A stretch of 64,000 nt of DNA from JAGTRP01 sp035255045 (lineage in GTDB: Bacteria; Pseudomonadota; Gammaproteobacteria; Burkholderiales; Rhodocyclaceae): assembly GCA_035255045.1 (NCBI GenBank), contig DATFAA010000165.1, positions 27,343 to 91,342 of the forward strand, written 5' to 3'. Positions 17,951 to 27,967 of the stretch are shown here, in pieces. Under the pieces are notes generated by a model. It made no database searches. It saw only the letters and a list, made by a program, of their open reading frames with translations, and was not told the DNA's origin. Position 1 is the first letter of the stretch. Each line of letters starts with the position of its first letter. The translations under genes and the position numbers were made by a program.

Positions 17951-17968
17951 TCCGTGAAAGAGACGCGC

Positions 17969-17997
17969 ATTCTATAGATCGATTTCGAGCTTGTAAA
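17969..17997 (-). promoter_or_regulatory. Sigma-70 promoter of the tRNA-Ala/tRNA-Glu unit
   Basis: On the minus strand TTTACA, a 17-base spacer and TAGAAT lie in the 65-base gap between the gltX stop and tRNA-Ala, with the -10 ending 19 bases before the tRNA. The gap is AT-rich. The tRNAs therefore need not depend on gltX transcription. Confidence 0.7.
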
Positions 17998-18015
17998 TAC
18001 CTTTTTGGCGTTTTT

Positions 18016-19416
18016 TCAGCTCTTGTAGGCCGAAAGCTTTTCCAGGACACCGTCACGGCCGATGAGGGCGATGACGGCGTCAACGGAAGGGGTCTGGGCC
18101 TGGCCGGTGAGGATGACCCGCAAGGGCATGGCGAGCTTGGGCATCTTGAGGCCGTGCTTGGCCACCGTCTCCTTGATCAGGGCGTTGATGGCCGGCGCCT
18201 CCCAGGCCACCCCGGCGATACCGGCGGCGAAGTCCGCCAGGGCCGGCCGGGCTTCGTCGCTCAGGTGCTGGGCCAGCAGGTCGGCGTGGGGATGGATGGG
18301 GACGTAGAACACTTCCAGTTCGTCGGCCAGGACGTTGAGGGTGTTGCAGCGGTCCTGGTAGAGGGCGACCGCCCGCGCCAGGTCCGGACCCCGGTCGGTG
18401 TCGATGCCGCGGGCGGCGAGGCGGGGCTTGACCTTGGCGGCCAGCTCGGCGGCCGGCATCTGCTTCATGTAGTGCTGGTTGAGCCAGAGCAGCTTTTCGG
18501 TGTTGAACTGGGCGGCGGAGGCGGTGATGTGGTCCAGGTCGAACCACTCGATGAACTGCTGGCGGGAGAAGATCTCGTTGTCGCCGTGGGACCAGCCGAG
18601 GCGGGCGAGGTAGTTGATGACCGCGTCGGGCAGGTAGCCGTCTTCGTCGTACTGCATCACCGACACGGCGCCGTGGCGCTTGGAGAGCTTGGTGCCGTCG
18701 TCCCCCAGGATCATGGACAGGTGGGCGTACTGGGGCACTTCGGCGCCCAGGGCCTGGAGGATGTTGATCTGGCGGGGGGTGTTGTTCACGTGGTCGTCAC
18801 CCCGGATGACGTGGGTGATGCCCATGTCCCAGTCGTCCACCACGACGCAGAAGTTGTAGGTGGGGGTGCCGTCGCCCCGGGCGATGATGAGGTCGTCCAG
18901 CTCGCTGTTGGCGAACTCGATGCGGCCCTTGACCTGGTCGTCCCAGGCCACCACGCCGTCCTTGGGGTTCTTGAAGCGCACCACCGGCGCCACGCCGGCC
19001 GGCGGGGTGGGCAGGGTCTTGCCCGGCTCGGGACGCCAGCGGCCGTCGTAGCGGGGCTTCTCCTTGCGCGCTTCCTGCTCGGCCCGCAGGGCATCCAGCT
19101 CTTCCTTGGAGGTGTAGCAGTAATAGGCGGTACCGGCGGCCAGCATCTGCTGGATCACTTCCTTGTAGCGATCCATGCGCTGCATCTGATAGAAGGGGCC
19201 CTCGTCATGCTCGAGGCCCAGCCACTGCATGCCGTCGAGGATGGCCTGGACGGCTTCCGGGGTGGAGCGGGCGACGTCCGTGTCCTCGATGCGCAGGATG
19301 AACTGGCCGCCGTGGCGGCGGGCGTAGGCCCAGGAAAAGAGCGCCGTGCGGGCGCCGCCGATGTGGAGATAGCCGGTGGGACTGGGGGCGAAACGGGTGC
19401 GGACGGGGCGGGTCAT
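18016..19416 (-). CDS. gltX: Glutamyl-tRNA synthetase
   Basis: A 466-residue class I aminoacyl-tRNA synthetase that charges tRNA-Glu. The HIGH-like motif is HIGG at residues 18-21 in TGYLHIGGARTALF, and the KMSKS-like motif is KLSKRHG near residue 248. The catalytic, stem-contact and anticodon-binding domains are all present and the length is normal for a bacterial GluRS of the discriminating or non-discriminating type, which sequence alone does not separate. The ATG at 19416 is supported by the conserved N terminus TRFAPSPTG. The neighbouring tRNA-Glu is a common arrangement. Confidence 0.97.
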   Translation of the reverse strand: MTRPVRTRFAPSPTGYLHIGGARTALFSWAYARRHGGQFILRIEDTDVARSTPEAVQAILDGMQWLGLEHDEGPFYQMQRMDRYKEVIQQMLAAGTAYYCYTSKEELDALRAEQEARKEKPRYDGRWRPEPGKTLPTPPAGVAPVVRFKNPKDGVVAWDDQVKGRIEFANSELDDLIIARGDGTPTYNFCVVVDDWDMGITHVIRGDDHVNNTPRQINILQALGAEVPQYAHLSMILGDDGTKLSKRHGAVSVMQYDEDGYLPDAVINYLARLGWSHGDNEIFSRQQFIEWFDLDHITASAAQFNTEKLLWLNQHYMKQMPAAELAAKVKPRLAARGIDTDRGPDLARAVALYQDRCNTLNVLADELEVFYVPIHPHADLLAQHLSDEARPALADFAAGIAGVAWEAPAINALIKETVAKHGLKMPKLAMPLRVILTGQAQTPSVDAVIALIGRDGVLEKLSAYKS

Positions 19417-19485
19417 GTCGTGGGGCCGAGGAAAAAAGGAAGCATTTTATGCGATGGACCCGATTGGCCCCAAAGCCGCGCCGAC

Positions 19486-19511
19486 AATAAAAAGGGTGCG
19501 TCGCCGCACCC
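19486..19511 (-). terminator. Rho-independent terminator after the DUF1059 gene
   Basis: On the minus strand GGGTGCG, a four-base loop and CGCACCC are followed by TTTTTATT. It starts about 22 bases after the stop of the small DUF1059 gene and lies upstream of gltX, which must therefore have its own promoter in the 70 bases between. Confidence 0.85.
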
Positions 19512-19533
19512 CGGGTTGTGGGTTTATGGCTTG

Positions 19534-19749
19534 TCAGGCCGCTTGGCGCTGGCCCTGGGGAGCGGATTGCTCGGTCTTGAACAGCTGGCGCAGACTGCTC
19601 CGGAGTTCCGGGCTGTCCTGGTGCCCATGGACCGAGCAGGCGTGCTGGATCGCCGCCTCCATCAGTTCGTCGTCGCTATCGGCGGAAATGGCGACGGTGC
19701 AGTTCTTTTCGCTGGGATAGTCCCGGCAGTCGATGAATTTTCTGGCCAT
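19534..19749 (-). CDS. DUF1059 small protein
   Basis: 71 residues. The N-terminal MARKFIDCRDYPSEKNCTV with two cysteines and the following helical half with HACSVHGH are characteristic of DUF1059, a family of small soluble proteins with no known function; the Cys/His content suggests a metal or redox site. The start at 19749 is chosen because GGAGG sits six bases upstream; the longer frame from 19764 would place that site inside the coding sequence. Confidence 0.8.
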   Translation of the reverse strand: MARKFIDCRDYPSEKNCTVAISADSDDELMEAAIQHACSVHGHQDSPELRSSLRQLFKTEQSAPQGQRQAA

Positions 19750-19913
19750 GGCAACCTCCATCATGGAAGCATAGGCATATCAATGGCTTCCCGTCGGTTG
19801 CCGGCCGCCAGGGAAGCGTGTTTCCCGGGAACCGAAGGGGCCCGGGATAACGCTGTTAGACCTGGCACAGGCGGCTGCCGTTGCACTCGGGAACGCAAAC
19901 ATGCATCGAACAA

Positions 19914-19943
19914 TTGACCACGATGCTGCCCTTGTGGTTTAAT
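19914..19943 (+). promoter_or_regulatory. Sigma-70 promoter of tRNA-Val
   Basis: TTGACC at 19914-19919, an 18-base spacer and TTTAAT at 19938-19943. The tRNA begins 15 bases after the -10, a normal distance for a stable RNA gene, and the discriminator stretch is GC-rich as expected for stringent control. Confidence 0.7.
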
Positions 19944-19958
19944 GCGCGCCTCCCAAAC

Positions 19959-20033
19959 GGGCGGCTAGCTCAGCGGTAGAGCACTGCCTTCACACGGCAG
20001 GGGTCACAGGTTCGAACCCTGTGCCGCCCACCA
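19959..20033 (+). tRNA. tRNA-Val (anticodon CAC)
   Basis: 75 bases with an encoded CCA. Acceptor GGGCGGC pairs with GCCGCCC, the D arm is GCTCAGCGGTAGAGC, the anticodon stem CTGCC/GGCAG encloses TTCACAC, and the T arm is GGTTCGAACCC. It is the last clearly chromosomal-type feature before the accessory block that starts at about 20.5 kb, and tRNA 3' ends are common integration sites; no second copy of its 3' end was found in the window. Confidence 0.97.
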
Positions 20034-20102
20034 AAAAATCAATAACTTAGCGACTATTTGGGATTGGCTGGAAAAGCCAAGCAAGCACATAGTAAGCAAG
20101 TA

Positions 20103-20128
20103 AGCCGGCCAGAATCGCCGGCTTTTTT
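20103..20128 (+). terminator. Rho-independent terminator after tRNA-Val
   Basis: AGCCGGC and GCCGGCT arms around a seven-base loop are followed by five further T residues. It lies 70 bases after the tRNA CCA and would end its transcript. Confidence 0.85.
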
Positions 20129-20499
20129 GCTTTCTGTCTTCGCCAAGGTGTGGCCCACTTCTTCAGTGGGCTCTGGCATTGCTGTCGGCGCTGAAGCTGC
20201 GCGTCGCGCCGATGCCTCAGCTTGCCCGCTATTTGTCCGAGCAGTTGGCTGCAGCCGGCATTGCCGATCCGACCCCCGGAAACGGAGCATCAGTCATAAG
20301 AATGACGGCCAGCCGCGCACGGCGAGCGGTATGGGGCTGCACCGCCCTGCTCAACTCAGCGGGCGCCTCCAGGCGAGTGGAGCAGTCACCCGCCCTCAAT
20401 AACCGGGTGACCGAGACAGACGGCTTGAAGGGGAAAGCGAGTTGCTTGCCGAAGTTCCCGGCGATGTTTGTGACAGTCGGCATCAGTCCGGCTGAATGG
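20129..20499. other. Gap between tRNA-Val and the accessory block, no recognised gene
   Basis: About 370 bases. A seven-base hairpin (GCCCACT/AGTGGGC) is at 20153-20171. One frame of 105 residues on the minus strand (20229-20546) overlaps the end of the sufU-like gene and could not be recognised. The stretch could be a remnant of whatever brought in the downstream genes, but no integrase, inverted repeat or direct repeat is visible. Confidence 0.45.
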
Positions 20500-20949
20500 C
20501 TAGTGTCCGGACACGCAGCGTTCCGCCGCTGCAGATCGGGCGACAAGGGCGCTTTCCAGGGCCTGGAAAGGCAGCAGAATACAGCCGTGGCGGCTGCGGT
20601 GGGTGCGCACCGGGGTGAAGACCTGGAAATCCGGCCACAGGGCCGGTGCAGCGAGTTCCCCCCGCAGCAGAGCCGCGATCTCCGCGTGGACAGCGCTCAG
20701 CTGCGCGCCGTCGAGGCCGGGCGCGGCATACCCGATGAGGGATGCCGCCGCCCGGCAGAGCAGGCAGCCGCGCGTTTCATGGCCGATGGCGGCAATGCGG
20801 CCGTCCTCGATCCTCAAATCCAAGGCAATGCGGTCGCCGCAGAGGGGATTGTCCAGCTGCACGCTGGCATCGGGCGCGTGGAGGCGTCCTGCGCCATGGG
20901 CGGCCTTGGCGAGTTCCTTGATGGCCTGCTGGTAGATTTCTTCAGTCAT
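20500..20949 (-). CDS. sufU: SufU/IscU-like iron-sulfur or sulfur-transfer scaffold
   Basis: 149 residues of the IscU/NifU-N fold. The three conserved cysteines are visible: Cys37 with Asp39 in NPLCGDR, Cys62 in RGCLLCRAA, and Cys123 in RHGCILL. In SufU-type proteins these ligate zinc or a nascent cluster and accept sulfur from SufS. Its ATG overlaps the TGA of the sufS-like gene by ATGA, so the two are translated together. It is the last gene of the long minus-strand run. There are no sufBCD genes nearby, so this pair may serve molybdenum cofactor sulfuration or general cluster supply, not a full Suf system. Confidence 0.85.
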   Translation of the reverse strand: MTEEIYQQAIKELAKAAHGAGRLHAPDASVQLDNPLCGDRIALDLRIEDGRIAAIGHETRGCLLCRAAASLIGYAAPGLDGAQLSAVHAEIAALLRGELAAPALWPDFQVFTPVRTHRSRHGCILLPFQALESALVARSAAAERCVSGH

Positions 20950-22163
20950 GACAGGAGGGCAATGGCGTCATCGAGGGCGCCAAGCAGCGCATCGATGTCG
21001 GCGGCGGTGGAATAGGGGGCGAGGCTGGCCCGACTGGCGGCATCGACGCCGAAGTGCCGCATGAGGGGCTGGGCGCAGTGATGCCCCCCGCGCAGGGCGA
21101 CGCCATGGCGGTCGAGGACCTGGCAGACATCGTGGGGATGCAGCCCGGCGATGTCGAAGGACACCACAGGCAGCCTGTCCAGGTCGTCCGCCCGTCCCAG
21201 CAGGCGCAGTCCGGGCAGATTGCCGAGACCCGCCTGCAGGCGCCGCAGCAGCTCCCTTTCATGGGCGCGGATGGCCGCCCAAGGCAGGCTGCCCATCCAT
21301 TTGAGGGCGGCCCCGAGTCCGACGGCGGCGGCGATGGGCGGCGTGCCGGCCTCGAAGCGGCGGGGCGCCGGGGTGAAGGTGCTGGTCTGCGACTCGACCC
21401 GGCCCACCATGCCGCCCCCCCCCAGGAAGGGGGGCAGGGCGGCAAGCAGGTCCCGCTTGCCCCACAGCACCCCGACCCCGCCGGGGCCGTAGCACTTGTG
21501 CCCCGAAAAGGCATAGAAATCCACTCCCAGGGCCTGCACATCGACCGGGCCGTGCTGGGCTCGCTGGGCGCCGTCCAGGAGCACGCGGGCTCCTGCTGCC
21601 CGGGCGGCTGCGACGACGGCGGCCACATCGGTGACGGCGCCGGTGACATTCGAGGCATGGGTAAGGGCGATCAGGCGGCACCGCCCGGTGACAAGAGCGG
21701 GCAGGGCCGCCGTGTCGATCTCGCCGGCGGGGGTGAGGGGAACGAATTTCAGGTCAATGCCGGTGCGCTCGCGCAGCATCTGCCATGGCACCAGGTTGCT
21801 GTGGTGCTCCGCCAGGGAAACCAGGATCTCGTCGCCGGGGCGCAGGGTGGCGCCGATGGCGTAGGCCGCCAGGTTGAGGGAGGCGGTGGCCCCGGCGGTA
21901 AAGATGACCTCGTCGCTGCCGGCGGCATTCAGAAAGCGCGCCACCTCGGCGCGGGCGCCCTCGTAGGCTTCGGTGGCAGCTTCGGCCAGCCGGTGGGATC
22001 CCCGCATGACATTGGCGCGGCTGGTGGTCTCGTGGACCAGCATGGCTTCCAGGACGGAGCCGTGGACCTGGCTGGTGGCGGCATTGTCCAGGTAATGCAG
22101 GGGGGCCGTCTGGCGCGTGAAGATGGGAAACTCCGCGCGCAAGGCCGCGGCATCGAAGCTCAT
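20946..22163 (-). CDS. sufS: SufS-type cysteine desulfurase
   Basis: A 405-residue PLP enzyme that takes sulfur from cysteine. The PLP lysine is in SGHKCYGPGG, the upstream AEHHSN and the DGAQ aspartate match the family, and the persulfide-forming cysteine is Cys363 in RGGHHCAQP, the group II (SufS/CsdA) pattern. It overlaps both the upstream mocA-like gene and the downstream sufU-like gene by ATGA. Next to xdhC and a MocA-type gene its likely job (inference) is to provide the sulfur for the terminal sulfido ligand of the Mo hydroxylase encoded upstream. A general Fe-S role is the alternative. Confidence 0.88.
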   Translation of the reverse strand: MSFDAAALRAEFPIFTRQTAPLHYLDNAATSQVHGSVLEAMLVHETTSRANVMRGSHRLAEAATEAYEGARAEVARFLNAAGSDEVIFTAGATASLNLAAYAIGATLRPGDEILVSLAEHHSNLVPWQMLRERTGIDLKFVPLTPAGEIDTAALPALVTGRCRLIALTHASNVTGAVTDVAAVVAAARAAGARVLLDGAQRAQHGPVDVQALGVDFYAFSGHKCYGPGGVGVLWGKRDLLAALPPFLGGGGMVGRVESQTSTFTPAPRRFEAGTPPIAAAVGLGAALKWMGSLPWAAIRAHERELLRRLQAGLGNLPGLRLLGRADDLDRLPVVSFDIAGLHPHDVCQVLDRHGVALRGGHHCAQPLMRHFGVDAASRASLAPYSTAADIDALLGALDDAIALLS

Positions 22164-23772
22164 GGGACCGCCAGGGCCTGCAGGTCGGCAGGCGTATCCA
22201 CGTCCGTGAAAATGGCCCGGCCGGGCAGGGGCACCGTGCGGACTTCCTGGGCGTACTGCTGGAGAAGGCCACGGGCCCCCTTGTCGCCGGAAATGGCGGC
22301 CATCTCGGCGAAATGCCGGCGGGGCCAGAGCACCGGGTTGCCCCGCCGGCCGTCGAATTCCGGCACCAAGACGGCCGGGTCGTCCGGGTCGAAGGCGGAA
22401 ATCAGTGTGTCGATGTCGGCGGCGGTAATGTGGGGCATGTCGGCGAGCAGGATTATTGCCCCGTCTATGTCGGTCGGCAAGGCCCGAAGCCCGCAGCGCA
22501 GGGAAGTGGACATGCCTTCGGCGAAGTCGGGATTGCGCACCCAGGAGATCGGGCGGTCCACCAGGGCGGCTTCCACGTCGTCTGCCCCGTGGCCGGTCAC
22601 CACCATGACCTGGCAGGCACGGGAGGCGCAGGCGGCGTTGACCGCGCGCCGGACCAGGGGAATGCCGTCCACCGGGCAGAGCAGCTTGTTCCTGGCGCCC
22701 ATGCGGCTGGAGCGGCCGGCGGCGAGCACCACGGCAGCGATGCGGGGCGGGCGCGGCGCGAGGGCGGCGGGCAGCGCCTCCGGGGCCGGCGTTTCCTCTT
22801 CCCCGACGCTGTGCATGAGTCCGCCGACGCCCAGTCCCATGATTTCCTGCGGCGTCACGGGCAGGCTGGCGAGCAGGCGCCGGAGCACGATGTCGAAACC
22901 GTTGTGGCGCAGCGAGCGGGCGCAGCCCGGGAGGTTCAGGACCGGTACGGCGCCGATGCGGGCCGTCAGCAGCATATTCCCCGGCTCCACCGGCATGCCG
23001 AAATGTTCGATCACGCCACCGGCTGCGGCAATGGCGGCGGGAACCACATCGCGGCGGTCTTTGGTGACCGTGGCGCCCAGGATGAGCAGCAGGTCGCATC
23101 CGGCCGCGAGGGCCTCGGCGATGCTGTGCACAAACGCCTCGCCCCGATGGGCGCAGCGCAGTTCCAGGGCGAGGGTGCTGCCCAGGTTCTCGAGGCGGCT
23201 GCGCGTGGCTTCGACCGCCATGTCGATCATGCGCTCGGAAGTGCCCGGCGACACCCCGATGATGACCGCAGCGCGGCAGCTGCGCAGGGGGGCGACGCGC
23301 AGGGGCGGGTGACCGCCGATGCCGTCGTGCCATTGCGTCAGGGTCGCCGGTGCGACGGCAAAGGGAATGATCTTGACAGTGGCGACCCGCTGGTCCTTTT
23401 TCACCAGGGCATAGGGCGCCAGGGTGCCGAGGGTGACCGATTCGCTGATGGCGTTGAGGGCGTCCACCCGCTGGGCGTCCACCAGGAGCAGGCCCGTGCC
23501 CTGCGCGTACAGGTTGCAGCGCCCGGTATAGGGCGGGCGCGTCGCGATGCCGGGCCCCGCCAGGGGTGTGGCGACGGCCAGGGCGGCGCTGTCCTCGTCC
23601 AGCTCGCCGGAACCGAGGCGGGCCCCGCTGACGCGATCGATGCCGGCGGCGGCGAGGGCGGCCGCATCGGTGGCGCTGAGCACGTGGCCCTTGCGCAGGA
23701 GGAGGTGGGGCAGCCGGAGGGTGTGGGCGAGGCGGATGCCTTCGGCCTCGGTGCAGGGGAAGTCGCCGAAAA

Positions 23773-23776
<4 letters not shown>
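22160..23776 (-). CDS. Molybdopterin-binding domain fused to MocA-type nucleotidyltransferase
   Basis: 538 residues in two parts. The N-terminal 340 resemble molybdopterin-binding proteins (MoeA/CinA-like fold: VIIGVSPGTSERMID and LLLILGATVTKDRRDVV). The C-terminal 190 are a MobA/MocA nucleotidyltransferase with the signature VVLAAGRSSRMGARNKLL and the acidic ILLADMPHI. MocA adds CMP to molybdopterin to make MCD, the cofactor form used by bacterial xanthine-dehydrogenase-family enzymes, which fits the coxMSL-type genes here. The fusion would couple Mo insertion or binding to cytidylylation. The ATG at 23776 overlaps the stop of xdhC. The open frame upstream of this ATG is read-through. Confidence 0.85.
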
Positions 23777-24789
<1,013 letters not shown>

Positions 24790-24826
24790 GGCTGCTCTCT
24801 TTCCTTCCAATTCAAGAAACTGTTCT

Positions 24827-25798
24827 TCAGCCGCCGGTGGTGGCCATGATGCGCACGATCTTGCCGGGGTGCTCGACGAATTCATGGCGCAGCGGCTTGC
24901 GGCGCAGGCCGTCGATCAGCGCGGCCTCGAGGTCGGCGTCGCTGCAGCCGGACCGCAGCAGGCTGCGGAAATCGACCGTGTCGTCCTGGCCGAGGCACAG
25001 GTACAGGGTTCCGTCCACGCCGAGGCGGACGCGGTTGCAGGTCTCGCAGAAATGCTGGGAAATGGGGGTGATGAAGCCGATCTGGAAACGGTTGTCGGGG
25101 GAAACCAGATATCGCGCCGGTCCGCCGCCGGTAACGACGCCGTCAATGAGCCCGAAGCGCTGGCGCAGCTGTTCCCTGATCGTCCGCAGATCGGGGAAAG
25201 GGGCGGCGCGGCCGGTTTCGCCCATGGGCATGGTCTCGATCAGGCGCAGGATGAAGCCCTTTTCCATGCAGAAGGCCACCATGGCATCGACTTCGGCGGC
25301 ATCCATGCCGCTGGTGGCCACCATGTTGATCTTGATGGGCCGGAAGCCCTCCGCCACCGCCGCCTCCAGGCCCCGCAGCACCTGGTCGAGAACATCGCGC
25401 CGGCTGATTTCCTCCACCCGGGCAGGGTCCAGGGAATCGAGGCTGACATTGAGCCGGGTGACCCCGCTGCGCCGCAGGCTGGCGGCATGCTTTTCCAATT
25501 GCGTGCCGTTGGTGGACATGGACAGGTCCTCGATGCCGGGAAGGGCGGCGATCCGCGCCGCGATGTCGGCGATGCCGCGGCGTAGCAGGGGCTCGCCGCC
25601 GGTGAGACGGACGCGCCTGAGGCCGCAGGCGGCGAAGACCGCCAGAAGACGCTCGATCTCGTCGATGGTCAGCCAGCGCTCGGGCTCCTCGAAATCCTTG
25701 AAGCCTTCGGGAATGCAGTACGAACAGCGCAGATCGCAGCGGTCGGTGACCGACAGGCGAAGATACTCGATGCGCCGTCCTGCTCCATCGATCAACAT
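24827..25798 (-). CDS. moaA: GTP 3',8-cyclase (molybdenum cofactor biosynthesis)
   Basis: A 323-residue radical SAM enzyme that performs the first step of molybdopterin synthesis. The SAM cluster cysteines are in TDRCDLRCSYCIP (CxxxCxxC) and the C-terminal cluster in CETCNRVRLG with a third Cys in LYLCLGQ. It ends with the Gly-Gly tail required for catalysis (ATTGG). An AAGGAG site precedes the start. It is an extra moaA carried with a molybdoenzyme operon; moaC, moaD, moaE and moeA are not in the window and must come from the chromosome. Confidence 0.95.
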   Translation of the reverse strand: MLIDGAGRRIEYLRLSVTDRCDLRCSYCIPEGFKDFEEPERWLTIDEIERLLAVFAACGLRRVRLTGGEPLLRRGIADIAARIAALPGIEDLSMSTNGTQLEKHAASLRRSGVTRLNVSLDSLDPARVEEISRRDVLDQVLRGLEAAVAEGFRPIKINMVATSGMDAAEVDAMVAFCMEKGFILRLIETMPMGETGRAAPFPDLRTIREQLRQRFGLIDGVVTGGGPARYLVSPDNRFQIGFITPISQHFCETCNRVRLGVDGTLYLCLGQDDTVDFRSLLRSGCSDADLEAALIDGLRRKPLRHEFVEHPGKIVRIMATTGG

Positions 25799-25825
25799 GA
25801 GTGGGTCTCCTTCCTTGGCATCGTT

Positions 25826-26983
25826 TCAGGCGCCGATGGCCTGCAGCGTCTTGGCGAGTTGCGCCAGGCTGCGCAGGTTGTGGGCCGGCAGAAAGTGGTC
25901 GAGATAGGGCAGGGCGGTCTGCATGCCCTTGGTGAGCGGCTGGTAGCCCGGTGTGCCCAGCAGCGGATTGAGCCACAGCACTTTCTGCGCGCGCTGGCGC
26001 AGCTTCATCATCTCCTGGCGCATTTGGTCCGCGTTGCCCCGGTCCCAGCCATCGCTCAGGAAGATGACGGCGGTACGGCCGTTGAGCAGGCGGGGTGCGT
26101 GTTGCTCGTTGAAATCGCGCAGGCTGCGGCCGATGTTGGTGCCGCCCGCCCAGTCGTGCACCTTTTCCGCGACCTGCTTCAAGGATGCGGCCACCCCCTT
26201 GATCTTGAGCTCGTCCGTGATGAGGGTCAGGCGGGTGGAGAAGACGGCCACTTCCAGGTCCGACAGTTCGCGCCGCAGCGCGAACATGAATTCGATGAGG
26301 AAGCTGCTGTAGCGCTGCATGGAGCCGCTGACATCGCACAGGAGTACCAGCCGGGTCTTCCTGATGGGGCGATGGCGATAGGGCAGCGGACAGATGCCGT
26401 CAGCCATGAAGAAGGAGCGGCTGCGCAGCAGGCGCTTCAGATCGGGCACCCGTCCCCGCCGGCGCACGGCGGTGCGGCGGCCGCGCTTGTTGGCCAGCGC
26501 CGCCACCAGTTCCCGGATCAGGCGCTGGGCCCGTTCCACATCGGCGTCGGTGAGCGTGCCCAGGTCCCGGGTCGCGAGGATCTCGTCGGGGCTGAAGGAA
26601 AGTTTGAGGGACTTGGATTCGCCGTCCTGGCTGCCCCCGTCCTCGCTGGGCAGCATGAGCCGGGTGCCGGCCTCGTCCTGGTCTTCCCCTTCGTTTTCCG
26701 GGTCGTCCTGCAGCCGTTTGCGGATGAGGATGCGGTCCGGCGATTCCCAATACCTGGCGAATATCACGTCGAAGCGGGGCAGGTCCTCGCGCCGCGATAC
26801 CAGGGTGGCCCGGGCGGCGGCGTAAAAGTCGTCACGCTGCGTGAGGTCCACGAAGTCGAAACACTTGCAGAGGTCGATCAGGCTGGCGGGATTCACCGCC
26901 ATGTCGGCGTCGTGGAGGGCGCGGGAAAAGCCGACCACGTGTTCGAGCACGCTACGCGGTGGGCTCGATTGTCGTGCGGCCAT
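25826..26983 (-). CDS. coxE: CoxE-type VWA protein for Mo hydroxylase maturation
   Basis: 385 residues. The C-terminal half is a von Willebrand A domain with the metal-binding DVSGSMQRYSS motif and a later FLSDGWDRG. The N-terminal half is the CoxE-specific region, with an acidic linker rich in Glu/Asp near residues 95-120. In carboxydotrophs CoxE works with the AAA+ ATPase CoxD to mature the Mo site of CO dehydrogenase. Here it lies directly after a coxD-like gene. Since the local hydroxylase has a different active-site loop, the pair probably acts as a general maturation machine. Confidence 0.88.
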   Translation of the reverse strand: MAARQSSPPRSVLEHVVGFSRALHDADMAVNPASLIDLCKCFDFVDLTQRDDFYAAARATLVSRREDLPRFDVIFARYWESPDRILIRKRLQDDPENEGEDQDEAGTRLMLPSEDGGSQDGESKSLKLSFSPDEILATRDLGTLTDADVERAQRLIRELVAALANKRGRRTAVRRRGRVPDLKRLLRSRSFFMADGICPLPYRHRPIRKTRLVLLCDVSGSMQRYSSFLIEFMFALRRELSDLEVAVFSTRLTLITDELKIKGVAASLKQVAEKVHDWAGGTNIGRSLRDFNEQHAPRLLNGRTAVIFLSDGWDRGNADQMRQEMMKLRQRAQKVLWLNPLLGTPGYQPLTKGMQTALPYLDHFLPAHNLRSLAQLAKTLQAIGA

Positions 26984-27000
26984 GTCGTGTCGCCGTTACA

Positions 27001-27948
27001 TCAGGGAAAGGTGCGGCCGGCCGCGGCGGGGTCGTGGCCCGGCATGAGGGCCCTTTCCACGCGGGCATCGAGGCCGAGCTGGTGCAGCTTCTCGATATCG
27101 CCCTTGTACTTCAGGATGCAGCCCAGGGTGGCGGCGGTGGACTGAGGGTCCAGTTCGGCGATGCCGAGGGCCAGGAGCGCCCGGGCCCAGTCGATGGTCT
27201 CGGCGACGCCGGGACGCTTGTAGAAATCCTCCTGCCGGAGCAGTTCCATGAAACGGCAGATCTGTCCGGCCAGGCGCAACTCGGTCTGGGGCAGGCGGGT
27301 GCGCAGGATCTGCACTTCCCGGTCGAAGCTGGGATAGTCGATCCATTGATACAGGCAACGGCGCTTCAGGGCGTCGTGCACTTCCCGGGTGCGATTGGAG
27401 GTGAGGACGACGTAGGGAATGTGGCTCGACTGCAGGGTGCCGATTTCCGGGATGGTGATCTGAAAGTCCGACAGCACCTCGAGCAGGAAGGCCTCGAATT
27501 CCTCGTCGGCCCGGTCTATCTCGTCGATGAGCAGCACGGGCGGGCGCCCGGTACCGCTGCGCAAGGCCTTGAGGAGAGGGCGTGCCAGCAGGAAGTCCTC
27601 GGAGAAGATGTTGCGCCCGATATCCCCGCGCTCGACGCCGCGGGCTTCCTGCAGGCGGACTTCCAGCAGCTGGCGCGTGTAGTTCCACTCGTACAGGGCC
27701 GAGTTGCTGTCGAGCCCTTCGTAGCACTGCAGCCGGATCAGCTCGGTGCCGAGCACGTCGGCCATGACCTTGGCGATCTCGGTCTTGCCGACTCCCGGCT
27801 CGCCCTCGAGGAAGACGGGCTTCCCGAGGGCTACCGAGAGGAACAGCGTCGTCCCCAGCATGCGGTCCGCGATGTAATTCCTTGCTGCGAACCGTTCCTG
27901 GACTTCCTCGATGGAAGCGAAACGACGCGTGTCCTCTGGCAAGTTCAT
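27001..27948 (-). CDS. coxD: CoxD/MoxR-type AAA+ ATPase for Mo hydroxylase maturation
   Basis: About 315 residues. Walker A GEPGVGKTEIAK, Walker B PVLLIDEIDR and sensor 1 VVLTSNRTR identify a MoxR-group AAA+ protein, and the N-terminal EVQERFAARNYIADR matches CoxD. It should remodel the hydroxylase during insertion of the final Mo site. Start: ATG 27948 gives the family-like N terminus; a GTG at 27975 overlapping the stop of the upstream gene would add nine residues and allow translational coupling. Neither has a strong ribosome site. Confidence 0.88.
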   Translation of the reverse strand: MNLPEDTRRFASIEEVQERFAARNYIADRMLGTTLFLSVALGKPVFLEGEPGVGKTEIAKVMADVLGTELIRLQCYEGLDSNSALYEWNYTRQLLEVRLQEARGVERGDIGRNIFSEDFLLARPLLKALRSGTGRPPVLLIDEIDRADEEFEAFLLEVLSDFQITIPEIGTLQSSHIPYVVLTSNRTREVHDALKRRCLYQWIDYPSFDREVQILRTRLPQTELRLAGQICRFMELLRQEDFYKRPGVAETIDWARALLALGIAELDPQSTAATLGCILKYKGDIEKLHQLGLDARVERALMPGHDPAAAGRTFP

Positions 27949-27967
27949 GTGGCTGCCGGCCCTTGCT

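Noticed and set aside
20229..20546. 105-residue minus-strand frame next to tRNA-Val
   Set aside because: Not recognised as any family, overlaps the sufU-like gene end, and lacks a good ribosome site; kept only as part of the gap description.
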